From assembly GCF_028750675.1 (NCBI RefSeq), contig NZ_JAQQPZ010000005.1, positions 2,219 through 66,218 on the forward strand: 64,000 nt of DNA, written 5' to 3'. This document shows positions 28,704 through 38,448 of the stretch, one piece after another. The translations under genes and the position numbers were made by a program. The first letter of the stretch is position 1, and each line of letters opens with the position of its first letter. This stretch comes from Shewanella metallivivens (GTDB lineage: Bacteria > Pseudomonadota > Gammaproteobacteria > Enterobacterales > Shewanellaceae). The notes under the pieces were generated by a model, which did not search any database, was not told the origin of the DNA, and saw only the letters and a list, made by a program, of their open reading frames with translations.

Positions 28704-29872
28704 TAGTGACTCTCCTGTTTAACAAAATGCGAGTTAACACTCGAGGTGTCGTCTACATTAGCTTTGGCTGCTTTAACGGTTCGCCCTGCCCACATTAAAA
28801 AGCCTGTAATAGACATGCCCGTTAGAAAAATGCCAAAAACAAACCAAATCGCTTTTGTCCACAACCCACCAATTGTGCCGTAATGCAGCGGATCGGCAAT
28901 GTGCGATAGCGTTTGTAACGTGGTCATTTTTGCTGGTGTTCGCTCGCTTTCAACATTGCCGTTCCAGGGGTTAACTGTTACCCCATAGGCATACTGGTCA
29001 TAAAAAATATGATCGCCTTGACCATACACTTTATACGTATCTCTTTGGTGTTCAGGCAACATCACATAGGTACTTTTAAAGTCAGGAAATTGCTGCTCAG
29101 CAACGTGTAATGCATTAGACAATGTATAAGGTCGTGTCGGCGCGTCATTAGACGACATAGGCACCTGACTCACTTCTATTAACGGTGCATGCTCTTCAAG
29201 CTCAATATGATTGTGCCACATGATTGCTTGTGCCAAATACCACAAACCAGTAATGCTCATAAGCAGTAAAAACCACATAGACCATACACCAGCTAAACGA
29301 TGTAAATCTGCGAGCAGTGTTTTTTTGCCTTGAGTGACGCGTAATTTAGGTTGAGTGAAAGCCCGCCAGAAATTTTTATACACCACCAGCCCAGTAATGA
29401 GCGCCCCAAGCATCACAATGGCCATGGCACAAACAATGTAATAGCCTACGCTGTAATTACTATGCCAAGGAAACAGCAACCAGCCATGCAAAGACCGCAT
29501 AAAATTAATGAAGGTGATGCCTTGGTTAATCTCCTGGATGTCACCTGTGTATTGGTTGACATAAGCAATAGCAAACGGCACGTCCTTATCGGTAAAAATA
29601 ACCGCATTAACCAAATAAGGCTCAAAACTCATTACCGTTGAAATACTGGCCGTTGGATGCGCTTGCTGAACAATCTCTACCAGTTCCGACATCGGTTTTT
29701 CTTGGGCATGCTGCGGATTACTTGCCCGTGCTTCAGGGTTAGTCAGCCAGGTTAACTCATGGCTAATGACTGAAATGGTCCCTGTAAGGCACACAAAACA
29801 AAAAATGATCCACACGGGTAATGAAAACCAGCCATGCAGCCTAAACCAAAATCGATTATTAAGTTTTGCCAT
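28703..29872 (-). CDS. PepSY-associated transmembrane protein, iron locus 2
   Basis: This is a 389-aa PepSY-associated TM protein with four main helices: residues 13-35, about 140-165, 190-215 and 345-365. Motifs include FRLHGWFSLPVW at the start, SLHGWLLFPWHSNY near 120-133, LLADLHRLAGVWSMWF near 190-205 and ADPLHYGTIGGLWTKAIW near 325-342. Their conserved His residues fit heme or iron handling. It is shorter than the other PepSY protein in the window and has no C-terminal extra helices. It is transcribed away from the siderophore receptor at 30126 from a shared Fur-like region. Confidence 0.9.
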   Translation of the reverse strand: MAKLNNRFWFRLHGWFSLPVWIIFCFVCLTGTISVISHELTWLTNPEARASNPQHAQEKPMSELVEIVQQAHPTASISTVMSFEPYLVNAVIFTDKDVPFAIAYVNQYTGDIQEINQGITFINFMRSLHGWLLFPWHSNYSVGYYIVCAMAIVMLGALITGLVVYKNFWRAFTQPKLRVTQGKKTLLADLHRLAGVWSMWFLLLMSITGLWYLAQAIMWHNHIELEEHAPLIEVSQVPMSSNDAPTRPYTLSNALHVAEQQFPDFKSTYVMLPEHQRDTYKVYGQGDHIFYDQYAYGVTVNPWNGNVESERTPAKMTTLQTLSHIADPLHYGTIGGLWTKAIWFVFGIFLTGMSITGFLMWAGRTVKAAKANVDDTSSVNSHFVKQESH

Positions 29873-29956
29873 CTGTCTTCCGAATCTGTTCGCGGCCTAA
29901 GTAAAGACCAATATTGCCCATATGCTAATACGATTGATAACCAATCTCAACAACAA

Positions 29957-29975
29957 TAGAATGATAATCATTATT
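29957..29975. promoter_or_regulatory. Fur-like box 1 of the PepSY/receptor divergent region
   Basis: The core atgataatcattatt matches 14 of the 15 Fur consensus bases ATGATAATCATTATC, so this is a strong candidate. It lies 85 bp before the PepSY start on the minus strand and 150 bp before the receptor start. Confidence 0.8.
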
Positions 29976-30034
29976 AATTGTAAATAATGATTTATTGATC
30001 GCGTTTTGTGTTTTTTATCTCAATACTGGGTTGT

Positions 30035-30053
30035 AAATGATAATGATTAACAA
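30035..30053. promoter_or_regulatory. Fur-like box 2, receptor side
   Basis: The segment aaatgataatgattaac has two overlapping Fur hexamers (GATAAT, TGATTA) and lies 73 bp upstream of the receptor start. It is weaker than box 1 but placed to repress the receptor promoter. Confidence 0.65.
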
Positions 30054-30125
30054 TACTATTCGCACATCTTAACATTGTGTCACGGTGTTAATTCCAGTCA
30101 TTTTAGTAATCAGGTAAGGCAAACC

Positions 30126-32228
30126 ATGCAACCTAAAAATATTTTTGCACTTTCAACATTAGCTTTGGCGATGGGCCTTTTCGTGCAGCCCCAAGCCCAT
30201 GCTGCCGAGCAACAAAATGCAGATAGCAATGAGCCAAATATCGAAAAAATCCAAATTATAGGCGTGCGCTATAAACGTGTTAGCCAAGGCGCAACCGGAT
30301 TAACCATGGAGATTGATGAGACACCGCAATCAATCAGTGTGGTCAGCAACGAGCAAATCACTAACTTTGCCGCTAACAACCTTAATGACGTGCTTCGTCT
30401 GGCGACAGGTATCAATGTCGAAGAGTGGGAAACCAACCGTACGCAATATACCTCTCGCGGTTTTGAAATTAAAAGTACCCAAATTGATGGGGTCGGCTTA
30501 CCCAATGATTGGGGGATTGTGACCGGCGCAATGGAAGCTTATGGTTACGAAAAAATTGAAGTCATTCGCGGTGCAAACGGCTTACTTACAGGTATTGGTA
30601 ATTCTGCTGGTACCATTAATTACGTACGCAAACGCCCAACAAACGAAAATGAAGGTGAAGTGGGTGTGTCATACGGTACGGACGATTTTAAACGCGTGCA
30701 AGCCGATTACTCAGTCCTGTTAACAGACAGTGGCAGTTGGGCTGCTAGGGTTGTCGCGGTTGCCGAAGATAAAGACTCCTACTTAGACGGCCTAGAAAAT
30801 GACCGTGGCTATCTTTATGCTGTCGTTGACGGACAATTAACCGATAATTCAACATTAGCATTTGGCTTTTCTTACCAAGATGCCAACACCGATGGCAATA
30901 CCTGGGGCGGATTAGTGTTTAATTACACTGACGGCACCCAGGCCGAATGGGACACAAGCGCAACAACCACCCAAGAATGGACCATGTGGGACACCCTCAA
31001 TACCACAGCGTTTGTTGAATACACTTACACATTACCTAATGACTGGGATGTTAAAGTTGCTTATAACCATCAAGGCCTAGAAGACCAAAGCAAATTATTT
31101 TACGCCTATGGCACTATCGATAAAGACACGGGCTTAGGCTTAACCGGTTGGCCAGGACGCTATGACACTGATTTTTCAGCTGACTTGTTAGACATTACCA
31201 CTCTTGGGCATTACAGCTTGTTTGGTCAAGATCACGAGATGACGTTAGGATTGAGCGGCTCTCAAAGTAAAAAGTACATGTACCAGTACCCATTTGATTA
31301 CGCAACAACAACTGCATTTGGCCCTACCCCAGCTTTCCCATATGACATTGATGCCATCCCTGAACCTGAATGGGGCGATAAAGTGGAGTATTCTGACATT
31401 GATGTCAGCTTACTGCGTGCATATGGTTCAACCAAATTCAATATCAATGACAGCCTATTCTTAGTCGCAGGCTTTAATGCAATAAAATACACTCGCGAGG
31501 GTGTAAATAGCGGCGTTGATATCGACAACGATGAAAGTGAATTCAGCCCTTATGCGGGTGTGGTGTACAGCATCACAGATGATATCAATACCTATTTTAG
31601 TTATTCAGACATTTACCAACCGCAAGAGCAGTATGATTACGACGGCTACTTTTTAGCGCCCACTAAAGGGGTTAACTATGAGCTAGGGCTTAAAACCCTT
31701 TGGCTTGATAACGACTTAATGGCGACCTTTGCGTTATTTAGTGCTGAGCAAAATAACCTTGCAAGCTACGCAGGCCTTAATGCCAACGGCAATTACTACT
31801 ATAAAGGGGTGAATGTCGAATCTAAGGGCTTTGAAGTTGAAGTCACCGGACGTATTACAGACAACCTTAATGCAGTATTTGGTTATACCTTGCTTGATGT
31901 CGAAGATGAAAACGGCGATAAAGCAAACGAATGGGCCGCTCGCAACGTGGTGAACTTCTCGATGGATTATACCCTGCCACAATTACCCGAAGTGAGTGTT
32001 GGCTTGGGCGGTCGATGGCAGTCTAAAACCAAAAATGTTGATTACAACGTTGAGCAAGATGCCTACCTAGTCGTTAATGCTTTTGCCAGCTGGGATGTGT
32101 CTGACGACCTCACCTTAAGAGCAAACATTAATAACCTGACTGACGAGAAGTACATCAATAGTTTAGCAACTGTTGGCTATTACGGCGCACCGGTTAACGG
32201 TTCTGTTAACGTAACCTATCGCTTTTAA
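30126..32228 (+). CDS. TonB-dependent siderophore receptor
   Basis: This is an outer-membrane siderophore receptor of the FhuE/FpvA-like type. The signal peptide (FALSTLALAMGLFVQPQAHA, about residues 5-25) is followed by a TonB-box-like IEKIQIIGVR (about 40-49), a plug with ETPQSISVVSN, TSRGFEI and the IEVIRGANGLLTG segment, then NSAGTINYVRKRP and the barrel. It ends with VNVTYRF, the terminal Phe expected for barrel assembly. The length is 700 aa. I chose the ATG at 30126, behind an AAGG-type site and in front of a good signal peptide; a longer frame exists. Fur-like boxes lie upstream and a terminator downstream. The ligand is not readable. Confidence 0.94.
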   Translation: MQPKNIFALSTLALAMGLFVQPQAHAAEQQNADSNEPNIEKIQIIGVRYKRVSQGATGLTMEIDETPQSISVVSNEQITNFAANNLNDVLRLATGINVEEWETNRTQYTSRGFEIKSTQIDGVGLPNDWGIVTGAMEAYGYEKIEVIRGANGLLTGIGNSAGTINYVRKRPTNENEGEVGVSYGTDDFKRVQADYSVLLTDSGSWAARVVAVAEDKDSYLDGLENDRGYLYAVVDGQLTDNSTLAFGFSYQDANTDGNTWGGLVFNYTDGTQAEWDTSATTTQEWTMWDTLNTTAFVEYTYTLPNDWDVKVAYNHQGLEDQSKLFYAYGTIDKDTGLGLTGWPGRYDTDFSADLLDITTLGHYSLFGQDHEMTLGLSGSQSKKYMYQYPFDYATTTAFGPTPAFPYDIDAIPEPEWGDKVEYSDIDVSLLRAYGSTKFNINDSLFLVAGFNAIKYTREGVNSGVDIDNDESEFSPYAGVVYSITDDINTYFSYSDIYQPQEQYDYDGYFLAPTKGVNYELGLKTLWLDNDLMATFALFSAEQNNLASYAGLNANGNYYYKGVNVESKGFEVEVTGRITDNLNAVFGYTLLDVEDENGDKANEWAARNVVNFSMDYTLPQLPEVSVGLGGRWQSKTKNVDYNVEQDAYLVVNAFASWDVSDDLTLRANINNLTDEKYINSLATVGYYGAPVNGSVNVTYRF

Positions 32229-32289
32229 ACGCACGTTAGCCGTGGCTGATGTTAACGCCTTAGCCATGCTAATCTAGCCGATACCTCAT

Positions 32290-32326
32290 GACACCTCTTT
32301 TATAAATATAAAGAGGTGTCATTTTT
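32290..32326 (+). terminator. Rho-independent terminator of the siderophore receptor
   Basis: A perfect 11-bp stem (gacacctcttt / aaagaggtgtc) with a 9-base AT loop is followed by atttttat. It lies 62 bp past the receptor stop. Confidence 0.85.
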
Positions 32327-32340
32327 ATATTGCTAGCCTA

Positions 32341-32614
32341 GGGCCTGTTGACCTTTCAAGGTTGTTTTTGCAGCGAATTGTTGGCCATTACTCATATACA
32401 AGTGCGCGGCAGAGACTTTGAGGTGTAGTTATTCTACATAAAAAGTCGATAACGCAGTAAAAATGACCAACAAACGCTGCCCACAGGGTTCGGCTAAAAA
32501 CGTTTTACTCTTTGTTGAACAGATTTTGCTTAGGTGACTAGGCTACAATCCATTCGCCTCGATTAAAACGTTTTTAACTCGAACAAAATTCAACCAGCAA
32601 AGATCAACAGGCCC
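32341..32614. mobile_element. MITE-like element with terminal inverted repeats and TA flanks
   Basis: The 274-bp segment begins gggcctgttgacctttcaag and ends with the inverted match agatcaacaggccc. The outer 11 bp (gggcctgttga / tcaacaggccc) are perfect, and similarity extends inward to about 25 bp (ggttg / caacc). It is flanked by TA on both sides (32339-32340 and 32615-32616), as for elements that duplicate TA on insertion. It has no open reading frame of note. It lies between the siderophore receptor terminator and the D-Ala-D-Ala ligase gene. The ends and flanks are directly visible; non-autonomous mobility is inferred. Confidence 0.7.
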
Positions 32615-32616
32615 TA

Positions 32617-32851
32617 GCCACTAAACTCCCGCCCGAATACGCAATGCTTTAAGCATGTGAGTAACTTATAAGCGGTATACCCATTTATTACCTTAAATCA
32701 GCAATCAACCTCAAAAACCAGACTAAATATGCTGAAATATTATTAACTCTTACTTGCGCTGCATGGCTGTGGGTCTTTATCATAAGCACTTATTTTCAGG
32801 GCTAATCGGACAACACCCAAGCCCATTTTGTCGGTCTTTTCAGGAGTAAAC
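32617..32851 (+). other. Intergenic region before ddl
   Basis: Together with the terminator and the MITE-like element, this fills the 623-bp gap between the siderophore receptor and ddl. I see no gene. Only the ribosome site caggag at 32841-32846 is clear. The ddl promoter should lie here but I cannot place it with confidence. Confidence 0.4.
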
Positions 32852-33862
32852 ATGCCAAAGATTAATCTGCTGTTATTGTGCGGCGGTGGCGGTGCAGAAC
32901 ACGATATTTCGTTAATGTCTGCACGTTTTTTTGAGTCATCACTGGCAACGTCAGATAAATTTTCGCTACTAAAATTAGTACTCGACAAGCACGGGCATTA
33001 CCACACTGAAGACGGTAAGTTATGTGACCTAACCAACCGTCGTGAAATTCGTTTTGAAGATGACAGCACCCCAGCTTGGCCGGTAGATTATGTCATTCCT
33101 TGTATTCATGGCTTCCCGGGTGAAACGGGCGATATTCAGTCTTACTTTAATTTAATCCAACTGCCCTACTTTGGCTGTGAGTCAGAAGCCTCAAGCAATT
33201 GTTTTAATAAAATTACCGCAAAAATGTGGTTTTCAGCCCTGGGCGTGCCTAATACGCCGTACATTTTTTTACACCAACTCGACGATGATGCCATTAAGCA
33301 AACTGAAGCGGCATTTGATCAATGGGGCTCGGTATTTATTAAAGCGGCCTCTCAAGGCTCGTCGGTAGGCTGTTATAAAGTCGATGATAAAACCAGTATC
33401 GCCAAAGTGCTTCACGATGCCTTTAGTTATGCTCCCTACGTGGTCGTAGAGCAAACTATTCGCGCTCGCGAATTAGAAGTGGCCGTGTACGAATATCAAG
33501 GTGAAGTGGTTGCAACCTTACCGGGTGAGATTATTTGCGACAGCAATACCTTTTACTCATTTGACGAAAAATACGCAAAAAACAGCAAGGCACGCACCGA
33601 TGTGGTGGCTAACAATTTGTCTGCCGAACTTAGCCAGCAAATTCGAGATTATGCCATAAAAGCCTTTAAAGGCATGAAACTACGTCATTTATCGCGTATT
33701 GATTTCTTTTTAACCCAAGACAATCAAATTCTACTCAATGAAATCAACACCTTTCCAGGGCTAACACCGATTTCGATGTTCCCGAAGATGTTACAACATC
33801 ACGGCCACGATTTTACTGAGTATTTAATTGATGTGATTGGCAGACAAGTCGATTTGTCGTAA
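32852..33862 (+). CDS. ddl: D-alanine--D-alanine ligase
   Basis: This is a cytoplasmic ATP-grasp enzyme that makes the D-Ala-D-Ala dipeptide for peptidoglycan. The N-terminal loop [18 protein letters not shown] is typical. [14 protein letters not shown] near residue 80, a [14 protein letters not shown] segment near 165 and the metal-binding [17 protein letters not shown] (near 295-311) follow. The length of 336 aa fits. I chose the ATG at 32852 with its CAGGAG site; a longer TTG start is unlikely. It is isolated, not in the cell-division cluster, and could be the second Ddl of the organism. Confidence 0.93.
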   Translation: MPKINLLLLCGGGGAEHDISLMSARFFESSLATSDKFSLLKLVLDKHGHYHTEDGKLCDLTNRREIRFEDDSTPAWPVDYVIPCIHGFPGETGDIQSYFNLIQLPYFGCESEASSNCFNKITAKMWFSALGVPNTPYIFLHQLDDDAIKQTEAAFDQWGSVFIKAASQGSSVGCYKVDDKTSIAKVLHDAFSYAPYVVVEQTIRARELEVAVYEYQGEVVATLPGEIICDSNTFYSFDEKYAKNSKARTDVVANNLSAELSQQIRDYAIKAFKGMKLRHLSRIDFFLTQDNQILLNEINTFPGLTPISMFPKMLQHHGHDFTEYLIDVIGRQVDLS

Positions 33863-33928
33863 CTCATTTTTTCATGAACAGGATTGCGATAAGCACTACG
33901 TGTTAAGTGTGAATACCAGACAAAAAAG

Positions 33929-33955
33929 AAGGCCAGCAAATTGCTGGCCTTGTTC
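33929..33955. terminator. Bidirectional terminator between ddl and the nap operon
   Basis: An 11-bp perfect stem (aaggccagcaa / ttgctggcctt) is flanked by a run of six A on the left, giving T's for leftward nap transcripts, and by tgttcatttt on the right. Confidence 0.8.
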
Positions 33956-33976
33956 ATTTTATGATGATACTGAGCT

Positions 33977-34576
33977 TTAGAAACCTTCTACACCCGCCAT
34001 GTCAGGTAATTGGTGTGCAATCCCCTTATGACAATCGATACAAGTTTTTTCACCGCTAGCTAAAGACGTTGAATGCATTTGCGATGCACGCTTAGACTGA
34101 CGGGTAAAGTCCATGTAATCAAAGTTATGGCAGTTACGACACTCTAAAGAGTCGTTGGCTTTAAGGCGGTTCCATTCATTTTCAGCTAAATGGCGACGCT
34201 TTGCTTCAAACTTTTCACGGGTGTTAATGGTGCCAAATACCTTACCCCACACTTCTTTAGACGCTTGCATTTTACGGGCAATTTTATCTGTCCAATTATG
34301 CGGTACGTGACAATCAGGACACGTTGCACGCACACCACTGCGGTTAGTAAAGTGAATCGTTGTTTGCAACTCTTGGTAAACGTTGTTTTCCATTTCGTGG
34401 CAGCCGATACAAAATTCCTCGCGGTTGGTTAATTCTAAAGCCGTGTTAAAACCACCCCAGAAAATAATCCCCGCAATAAAGCCACCGATGGTCAAAAAGC
34501 CAAGACTGTAATGGACACTCGGACGACGCAGAATTTTCCATACCAGTTTTAGTTGTTCAAGCAGTTTTGCTAACAT
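33977..34576 (-). CDS. napC: Tetraheme cytochrome NapC
   Basis: This membrane-anchored NapC/NirT cytochrome oxidises quinol and passes electrons to NapAB. One N-terminal helix (about residues 22-45) is followed by four CXXCH heme sites: CIGCH near residue 57, CPDCH near 87, CRNCH near 148 and CIDCH near 182. The length of 199 aa matches the family. It is the last gene of the nap operon, 8 bp after napB. Its presence means this NAP system does not depend only on a separate CymA-type donor. Confidence 0.95.
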   Translation of the reverse strand: MLAKLLEQLKLVWKILRRPSVHYSLGFLTIGGFIAGIIFWGGFNTALELTNREEFCIGCHEMENNVYQELQTTIHFTNRSGVRATCPDCHVPHNWTDKIARKMQASKEVWGKVFGTINTREKFEAKRRHLAENEWNRLKANDSLECRNCHNFDYMDFTRQSKRASQMHSTSLASGEKTCIDCHKGIAHQLPDMAGVEGF

Positions 34577-34584
34577 ATTGACTC

Positions 34585-35055
34585 CTAGTGCTTAACCGCA
34601 GCTTTCGCTTTAATTAAGTGATCAATGTCAACGAAGTCATTTTCAACTAACAATTTCGCATCCAATTGCGGTGCATGACACTGGGTACAAAAATAACGAC
34701 GTGGCGACAGATCTGCTAAGAAATTATTGTCGCGGTCCATATAGTGCGTCACGCTAACCATCGGTGCTTGTGTATGGCCTGTGCTGGTACGAGCATGGCA
34801 TTGCATACATTTATTCACTTTAAGATCAACCTGATAACCGTCAATCTTATGTGGAATAACCGGTGGCTGCATTGGGTAATTGCGCACCTGTTTAACGTCA
34901 GTATTGATCACCGCTTGCATGGCTGGCGGAGTCGGTTCTACGTTAATGGGTGCTAAACGCAATGTGTCGATTTTTTCTTCAGGTACGCTGGTCGCCAAAA
35001 CGCTAACAGAGAAGCCGAGCAACGCGATAATCGATAATAATTTACCTGTTTTCAT
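34585..35055 (-). CDS. napB: Diheme cytochrome NapB, periplasmic nitrate reductase electron-transfer subunit
   Basis: NapB carries electrons from NapC to NapA in the periplasm. A signal peptide ([16 protein letters not shown], about residues 5-22) is followed by the NapB segment [19 protein letters not shown] (split across residues 58-76) and two heme sites, CMQCH near 84 and CTQCH near 125, with His residues nearby as likely sixth ligands. The length is 156 aa. It follows napA by 11 bp. Confidence 0.95.
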   Translation of the reverse strand: MKTGKLLSIIALLGFSVSVLATSVPEEKIDTLRLAPINVEPTPPAMQAVINTDVKQVRNYPMQPPVIPHKIDGYQVDLKVNKCMQCHARTSTGHTQAPMVSVTHYMDRDNNFLADLSPRRYFCTQCHAPQLDAKLLVENDFVDIDHLIKAKAAVKH

Positions 35056-35066
35056 GGTCTGTCTCC

Positions 35067-37562
35067 TTAAGCCTTTACAATCTTAATCGCGCATTTCTTA
35101 AAGTCGGTTTGTTTAGACAAAGGATCTGTCGCATCTAACGTCACTTTATTAATGAGCTGGCTGGCATCAAACCAAGGTACAAACACTAAGCCGACGGGCG
35201 GTTTGTTGCGACCACGGGTTTCAACACGAGTTTTAATTTCACCACGACGAGAAATCACCCGGATTTCATCACCACGACGTAAGCCGCGCTTCTTAGCGTC
35301 TTCTGGGTGCATAAAGCACACCGCATCTGGGAAGGCTTTATACAGTTCAGGTACGCGTTGGGTCATTGAACCTGAATGCCAATGCTCAAGCACACGACCT
35401 GTCGATAACCAGATATCGTATTCTTCATCAGGCTCTTCTGCTGCAGGCTCATAGGGTAATGCGAAGATAACCGCACGGCCGTCTGGCTTACCATAAAACT
35501 CAAAACCTTTACCCGGTTTGACATAAGGATCTGACCCTTCACGGAAGCGCCATTTGGTTTCTTTGCCATTCACTACAGGCCAACGTAAACCGTGCTCTTT
35601 GTGGTAAACATCAAAGTCAGCTAAATCGTGACCATGGCCGCGACCAAAGGTAGCGTATTCTTCAAACAAACCTTTTTGAACATAAAAGCCAAAGTGCTTC
35701 GCTTCATCATTTAAGTATTTAGGATCTGCATCGCTTAATGGGAACTTCTCAACATTGCCATTTTGGTAAAGCACTTCAAACAAGGTTTTACCTTTAAATT
35801 GTGGGTTAGCCGCTAGCACGTCAGCAGGCCACACTTCATCAGTGGTAAAGCGCTTAGAGAATTCCATTAACTGCCAAAGGTCTGATTTTGACTCACCCGG
35901 TGCTTTCACCATTTGGTGCCAAAATTGAGTACGACGCTCGGCGTTACCATAGGCACCTTCTTTTTCAACCCACATGGCTGTTGGTAAAATCAAGTCGGCA
36001 GCTTGAGTGGTCACTGTTGGGTAAGCATCTGACACTACGATAAAGTTTTCAGGATTACGGTAACCCGGTAAACCTTCTTCATTAATGTTAGGGCCAGCTT
36101 GCATATTGTTGTTCACTTGCACCCAGTAACAGTTCAAATCACCATCTTTTAAACGACGGTTTTGCTCAACAGCATGGTAGCCAGGCTTAGCAGGAATAAT
36201 GCCGCTTGGGATGTGCCAAATGTGTTCTGCGTGTTTTCTATGCTCAGGGTTGGTTACGACCATATCGGCAGGTAAACGATGCGAGAATGTGCCCACTTCA
36301 CGTGCAGTACCACAAGCAGATGGTTGCCCCGTCAACGAGAATGGGCTGTTACCTGGAGTAGAAATCTTACCCACAAGTAAATGAATGTTGTAAATCAGGT
36401 TATTACACCACACACCACGAGTATGTTGGTTAAAGCCCATGGTCCAGAATGAGGTCACTTTACGATTAGGATCTGCATACAATTCAGCCAATTCAATCAG
36501 TTTGTGTTCTGGCACGCCCGATAGTTTACTGACCGATTCAACATCGTAGTCTGCAACAAATTTAGCAAATTCATCAAAGTCGATTGGCGTTGAGTCGCCC
36601 GCTGTCGCCACGTTTTTGGCTTTCATTTCTAATGGGTGCGTTGGGCGCAAACCATAACCAATGTCAGTGGTGCCTTTGCGGAAGTTAACATGCTTGCTAA
36701 TAAAGTCTTTATTGACCTTATCATTTTGAATAATGTAATTGGCAATGAAGTTAAGGATGGCTAAATCGGTTTGCGGCGTAAATACAATCGGCAAGTCAGC
36801 CAAGTCAAATGAGCGGTGCTCAAAGGTAGAAAGCACTGCCACTTTTACGTGTTGTGCACTTAAACGACGGTCGGTAACGCGAGTCCATAAAATGGGGTGC
36901 ATTTCGGCCATGTTAGAGCCCCAAAGCACAAATGCATCAGCCGCTTCCATATCGTCATAACAACCCATTGGCTCATCAATACCAAAAGTACGCATAAAGC
37001 CACCTACCGCAGATGCCATACAGTGGCGCGCGTTAGGGTCGATGTTGTTTGAGCCAAAGCCCGCTTTCATTAACTTAACTGCAGCATAACCTTCAAATAC
37101 AGTCCACTGACCAGAACCAAACATGCCAACAGCAGTTGGACCTTTAGCTTTAATGGTCGCTTTCCAGCGCTCAGCCATAGTGTCGAACGCTTTTTCCCAG
37201 CTAATTGGAGTGAACTCACCGTGTTTATCGTATTTACCATCGGTCATACGTAACATAGGCGTTTGTAAACGGTCACGACCGTACATAATTTTAGAAAGGA
37301 AGTAACCCTTAATGCAGTTTAATCCACGGTTAACTTCACTTTTTGCGTCACCATGGGTAGCAACCACTTTACCGTCGCGGGTAGCAACAATAACAGAACA
37401 ACCTGTACCACAAAAACGGCAAGGTGCTTTGTTCCATTCAAGTTTGGTTTGCTCAGAGCTGGTAATGAGGTTTGTTGCACTGGTTGGTAAAGCCAAACCA
37501 GCAACACTTGCCGCAGCCATAGCAGCGTTGGCTTTCATAAAATCGCGTCTATTCATTTTCAT
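35067..37562 (-). CDS. napA: Periplasmic nitrate reductase catalytic subunit NapA
   Basis: This is the molybdopterin enzyme that reduces nitrate to nitrite in the periplasm. The N-terminal Tat signal contains NRRDFMK. The [4Fe-4S] site is CRFCGTGC (near residues 48-55) with the fourth Cys in GLNCIKG (near 83). The likely Mo-ligand Cys lies in ARHCMAS (near 180). C-terminal molybdopterin dinucleotide-binding sequence includes [16 protein letters not shown]. The length of 831 aa is standard. Its start overlaps the napD stop (ATGA), matching co-translation with its chaperone. Confidence 0.97.
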   Translation of the reverse strand: MKMNRRDFMKANAAMAAASVAGLALPTSATNLITSSEQTKLEWNKAPCRFCGTGCSVIVATRDGKVVATHGDAKSEVNRGLNCIKGYFLSKIMYGRDRLQTPMLRMTDGKYDKHGEFTPISWEKAFDTMAERWKATIKAKGPTAVGMFGSGQWTVFEGYAAVKLMKAGFGSNNIDPNARHCMASAVGGFMRTFGIDEPMGCYDDMEAADAFVLWGSNMAEMHPILWTRVTDRRLSAQHVKVAVLSTFEHRSFDLADLPIVFTPQTDLAILNFIANYIIQNDKVNKDFISKHVNFRKGTTDIGYGLRPTHPLEMKAKNVATAGDSTPIDFDEFAKFVADYDVESVSKLSGVPEHKLIELAELYADPNRKVTSFWTMGFNQHTRGVWCNNLIYNIHLLVGKISTPGNSPFSLTGQPSACGTAREVGTFSHRLPADMVVTNPEHRKHAEHIWHIPSGIIPAKPGYHAVEQNRRLKDGDLNCYWVQVNNNMQAGPNINEEGLPGYRNPENFIVVSDAYPTVTTQAADLILPTAMWVEKEGAYGNAERRTQFWHQMVKAPGESKSDLWQLMEFSKRFTTDEVWPADVLAANPQFKGKTLFEVLYQNGNVEKFPLSDADPKYLNDEAKHFGFYVQKGLFEEYATFGRGHGHDLADFDVYHKEHGLRWPVVNGKETKWRFREGSDPYVKPGKGFEFYGKPDGRAVIFALPYEPAAEEPDEEYDIWLSTGRVLEHWHSGSMTQRVPELYKAFPDAVCFMHPEDAKKRGLRRGDEIRVISRRGEIKTRVETRGRNKPPVGLVFVPWFDASQLINKVTLDATDPLSKQTDFKKCAIKIVKA

Positions 37563-37816
37563 TTTTCACCTTCTTCAAGCTCTTCACTTTGGTGATACAC
37601 CATGGTGGCCGACAACACACCGGGAATGGCATTGATTGTTGAGATATCATCCATCAACGATTTTTGGCTTGTTCCTTCAACGACAACAACTAACTTAACG
37701 TCATTATTGGCTGATAATTCAGCATTTGGGATGGCCATAATTTTTTGTCTTACTTCAGCCATTTGCTCAGGTTGTACTTGGACAATTAGGCTGGTTACGT
37801 GAAGTTCACTGCTCAT
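37559..37816 (-). CDS. napD: NapA signal-peptide chaperone NapD
   Basis: NapD binds the Tat signal of NapA and delays export until the cofactor is loaded. It is an 85-aa ferredoxin-fold-like protein; the N-terminal [16 protein letters not shown] and the [16 protein letters not shown] segment are typical. It lies between napE and napA and overlaps napA by 4 bp. Confidence 0.93.
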   Translation of the reverse strand: MSSELHVTSLIVQVQPEQMAEVRQKIMAIPNAELSANNDVKLVVVVEGTSQKSLMDDISTINAIPGVLSATMVYHQSEELEEGEK

Positions 37817-37861
37817 TACATCGCTCTCATATTTAATGTTTTTATTAATTTTATGGATGGA

Positions 37862-38020
37862 TTAACCAGCGCCTGGAGGCCCTGTTAAAATTTGGCTAAA
37901 CCAAATGCTAAAGCCCAGTGCACTGACCAGTAGCACTGATAAAATTGGCGCTAAAAACACGGTCAAAAAGATGAAGATTTTCAGCTCTAAGCCTTTCAGA
38001 TTGGTAGTATCTTTACTCAT
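37862..38020 (-). CDS. napE: Small membrane protein NapE
   Basis: This 52-codon gene is too short for most ORF callers. It translates to an N-terminal MSKDTTNLKG, a segment LELKIFIFLTVFLAPILSV and one long helix, ending in GPPGAG. This is the TorE/NapE family pattern of a single-helix protein. A strong ribosome site (GGAGGGTC) precedes the ATG at 38020. It lies 45 bp upstream of napD, giving the order napE-D-A-B-C. NapE has no well-defined biochemical role. Confidence 0.88.
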   Translation of the reverse strand: MSKDTTNLKGLELKIFIFLTVFLAPILSVLLVSALGFSIWFSQILTGPPGAG

Positions 38021-38150
38021 AGACCCTCCAGTAGTGGGGGATAAAACAACCCAGACAAAATATGTGTTGTTCTTAATTAGGACTCGTGTGAATTTTAGCG
38101 TTTATCAATTAACAAACTATATACTCACAAATTGGTAAACGAAGGGTTAT

Positions 38151-38164
38151 ATGATCTAGATCAT
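38151..38164. promoter_or_regulatory. FNR/EtrA-like palindrome upstream of napE
   Basis: The perfect palindrome atgatctagatcat lies 131 bp upstream of the napE start and matches the FNR/EtrA box TTGAT-N4-ATCAA except for the outer bases. Anaerobic activation of nap by an FNR-type regulator would be expected. CRP is also possible because the two sites are similar. Confidence 0.6.
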
Positions 38165-38419
38165 CAAATTAGCCAAATCATCGGCTAGATCAGGGTTCTT
38201 AAACATAAATATCGATTAAATAAAGGATTATTTAACGACAACCTGATCAATATCACCTTTTACTAAAATAAGTGTATTTTTACTGTCGAGAAGAGAAACT
38301 GTATAACCGTTTTGATTGAGATTTGTTCGAAATATAAACGTGTTAAATACAAAAGCTAGATTATAGTGTGATACAACATCACCTTATAAGCGGCCCTTAA
38401 GTTATGATTAAGCCATAAA

Positions 38420-38448
38420 AAAACCGACGCCTTAGCGGTGTCGGTTTT
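38420..38448 (-). terminator. Terminator of the methyltransferase gene
   Basis: The stem aaaaccgacgcc / ggtgtcggtttt (12 bp with one G-T pair, 5-base loop) lies 27 bp after the stop of the leftward methyltransferase gene and is followed on the minus strand by seven T's. Confidence 0.85.

Noticed and set aside
32229..32851. A possible small gene in the gap before ddl.
   Set aside because: No frame with start, ribosome site and coding composition; the gap is explained by a terminator, the MITE-like element and the ddl leader.
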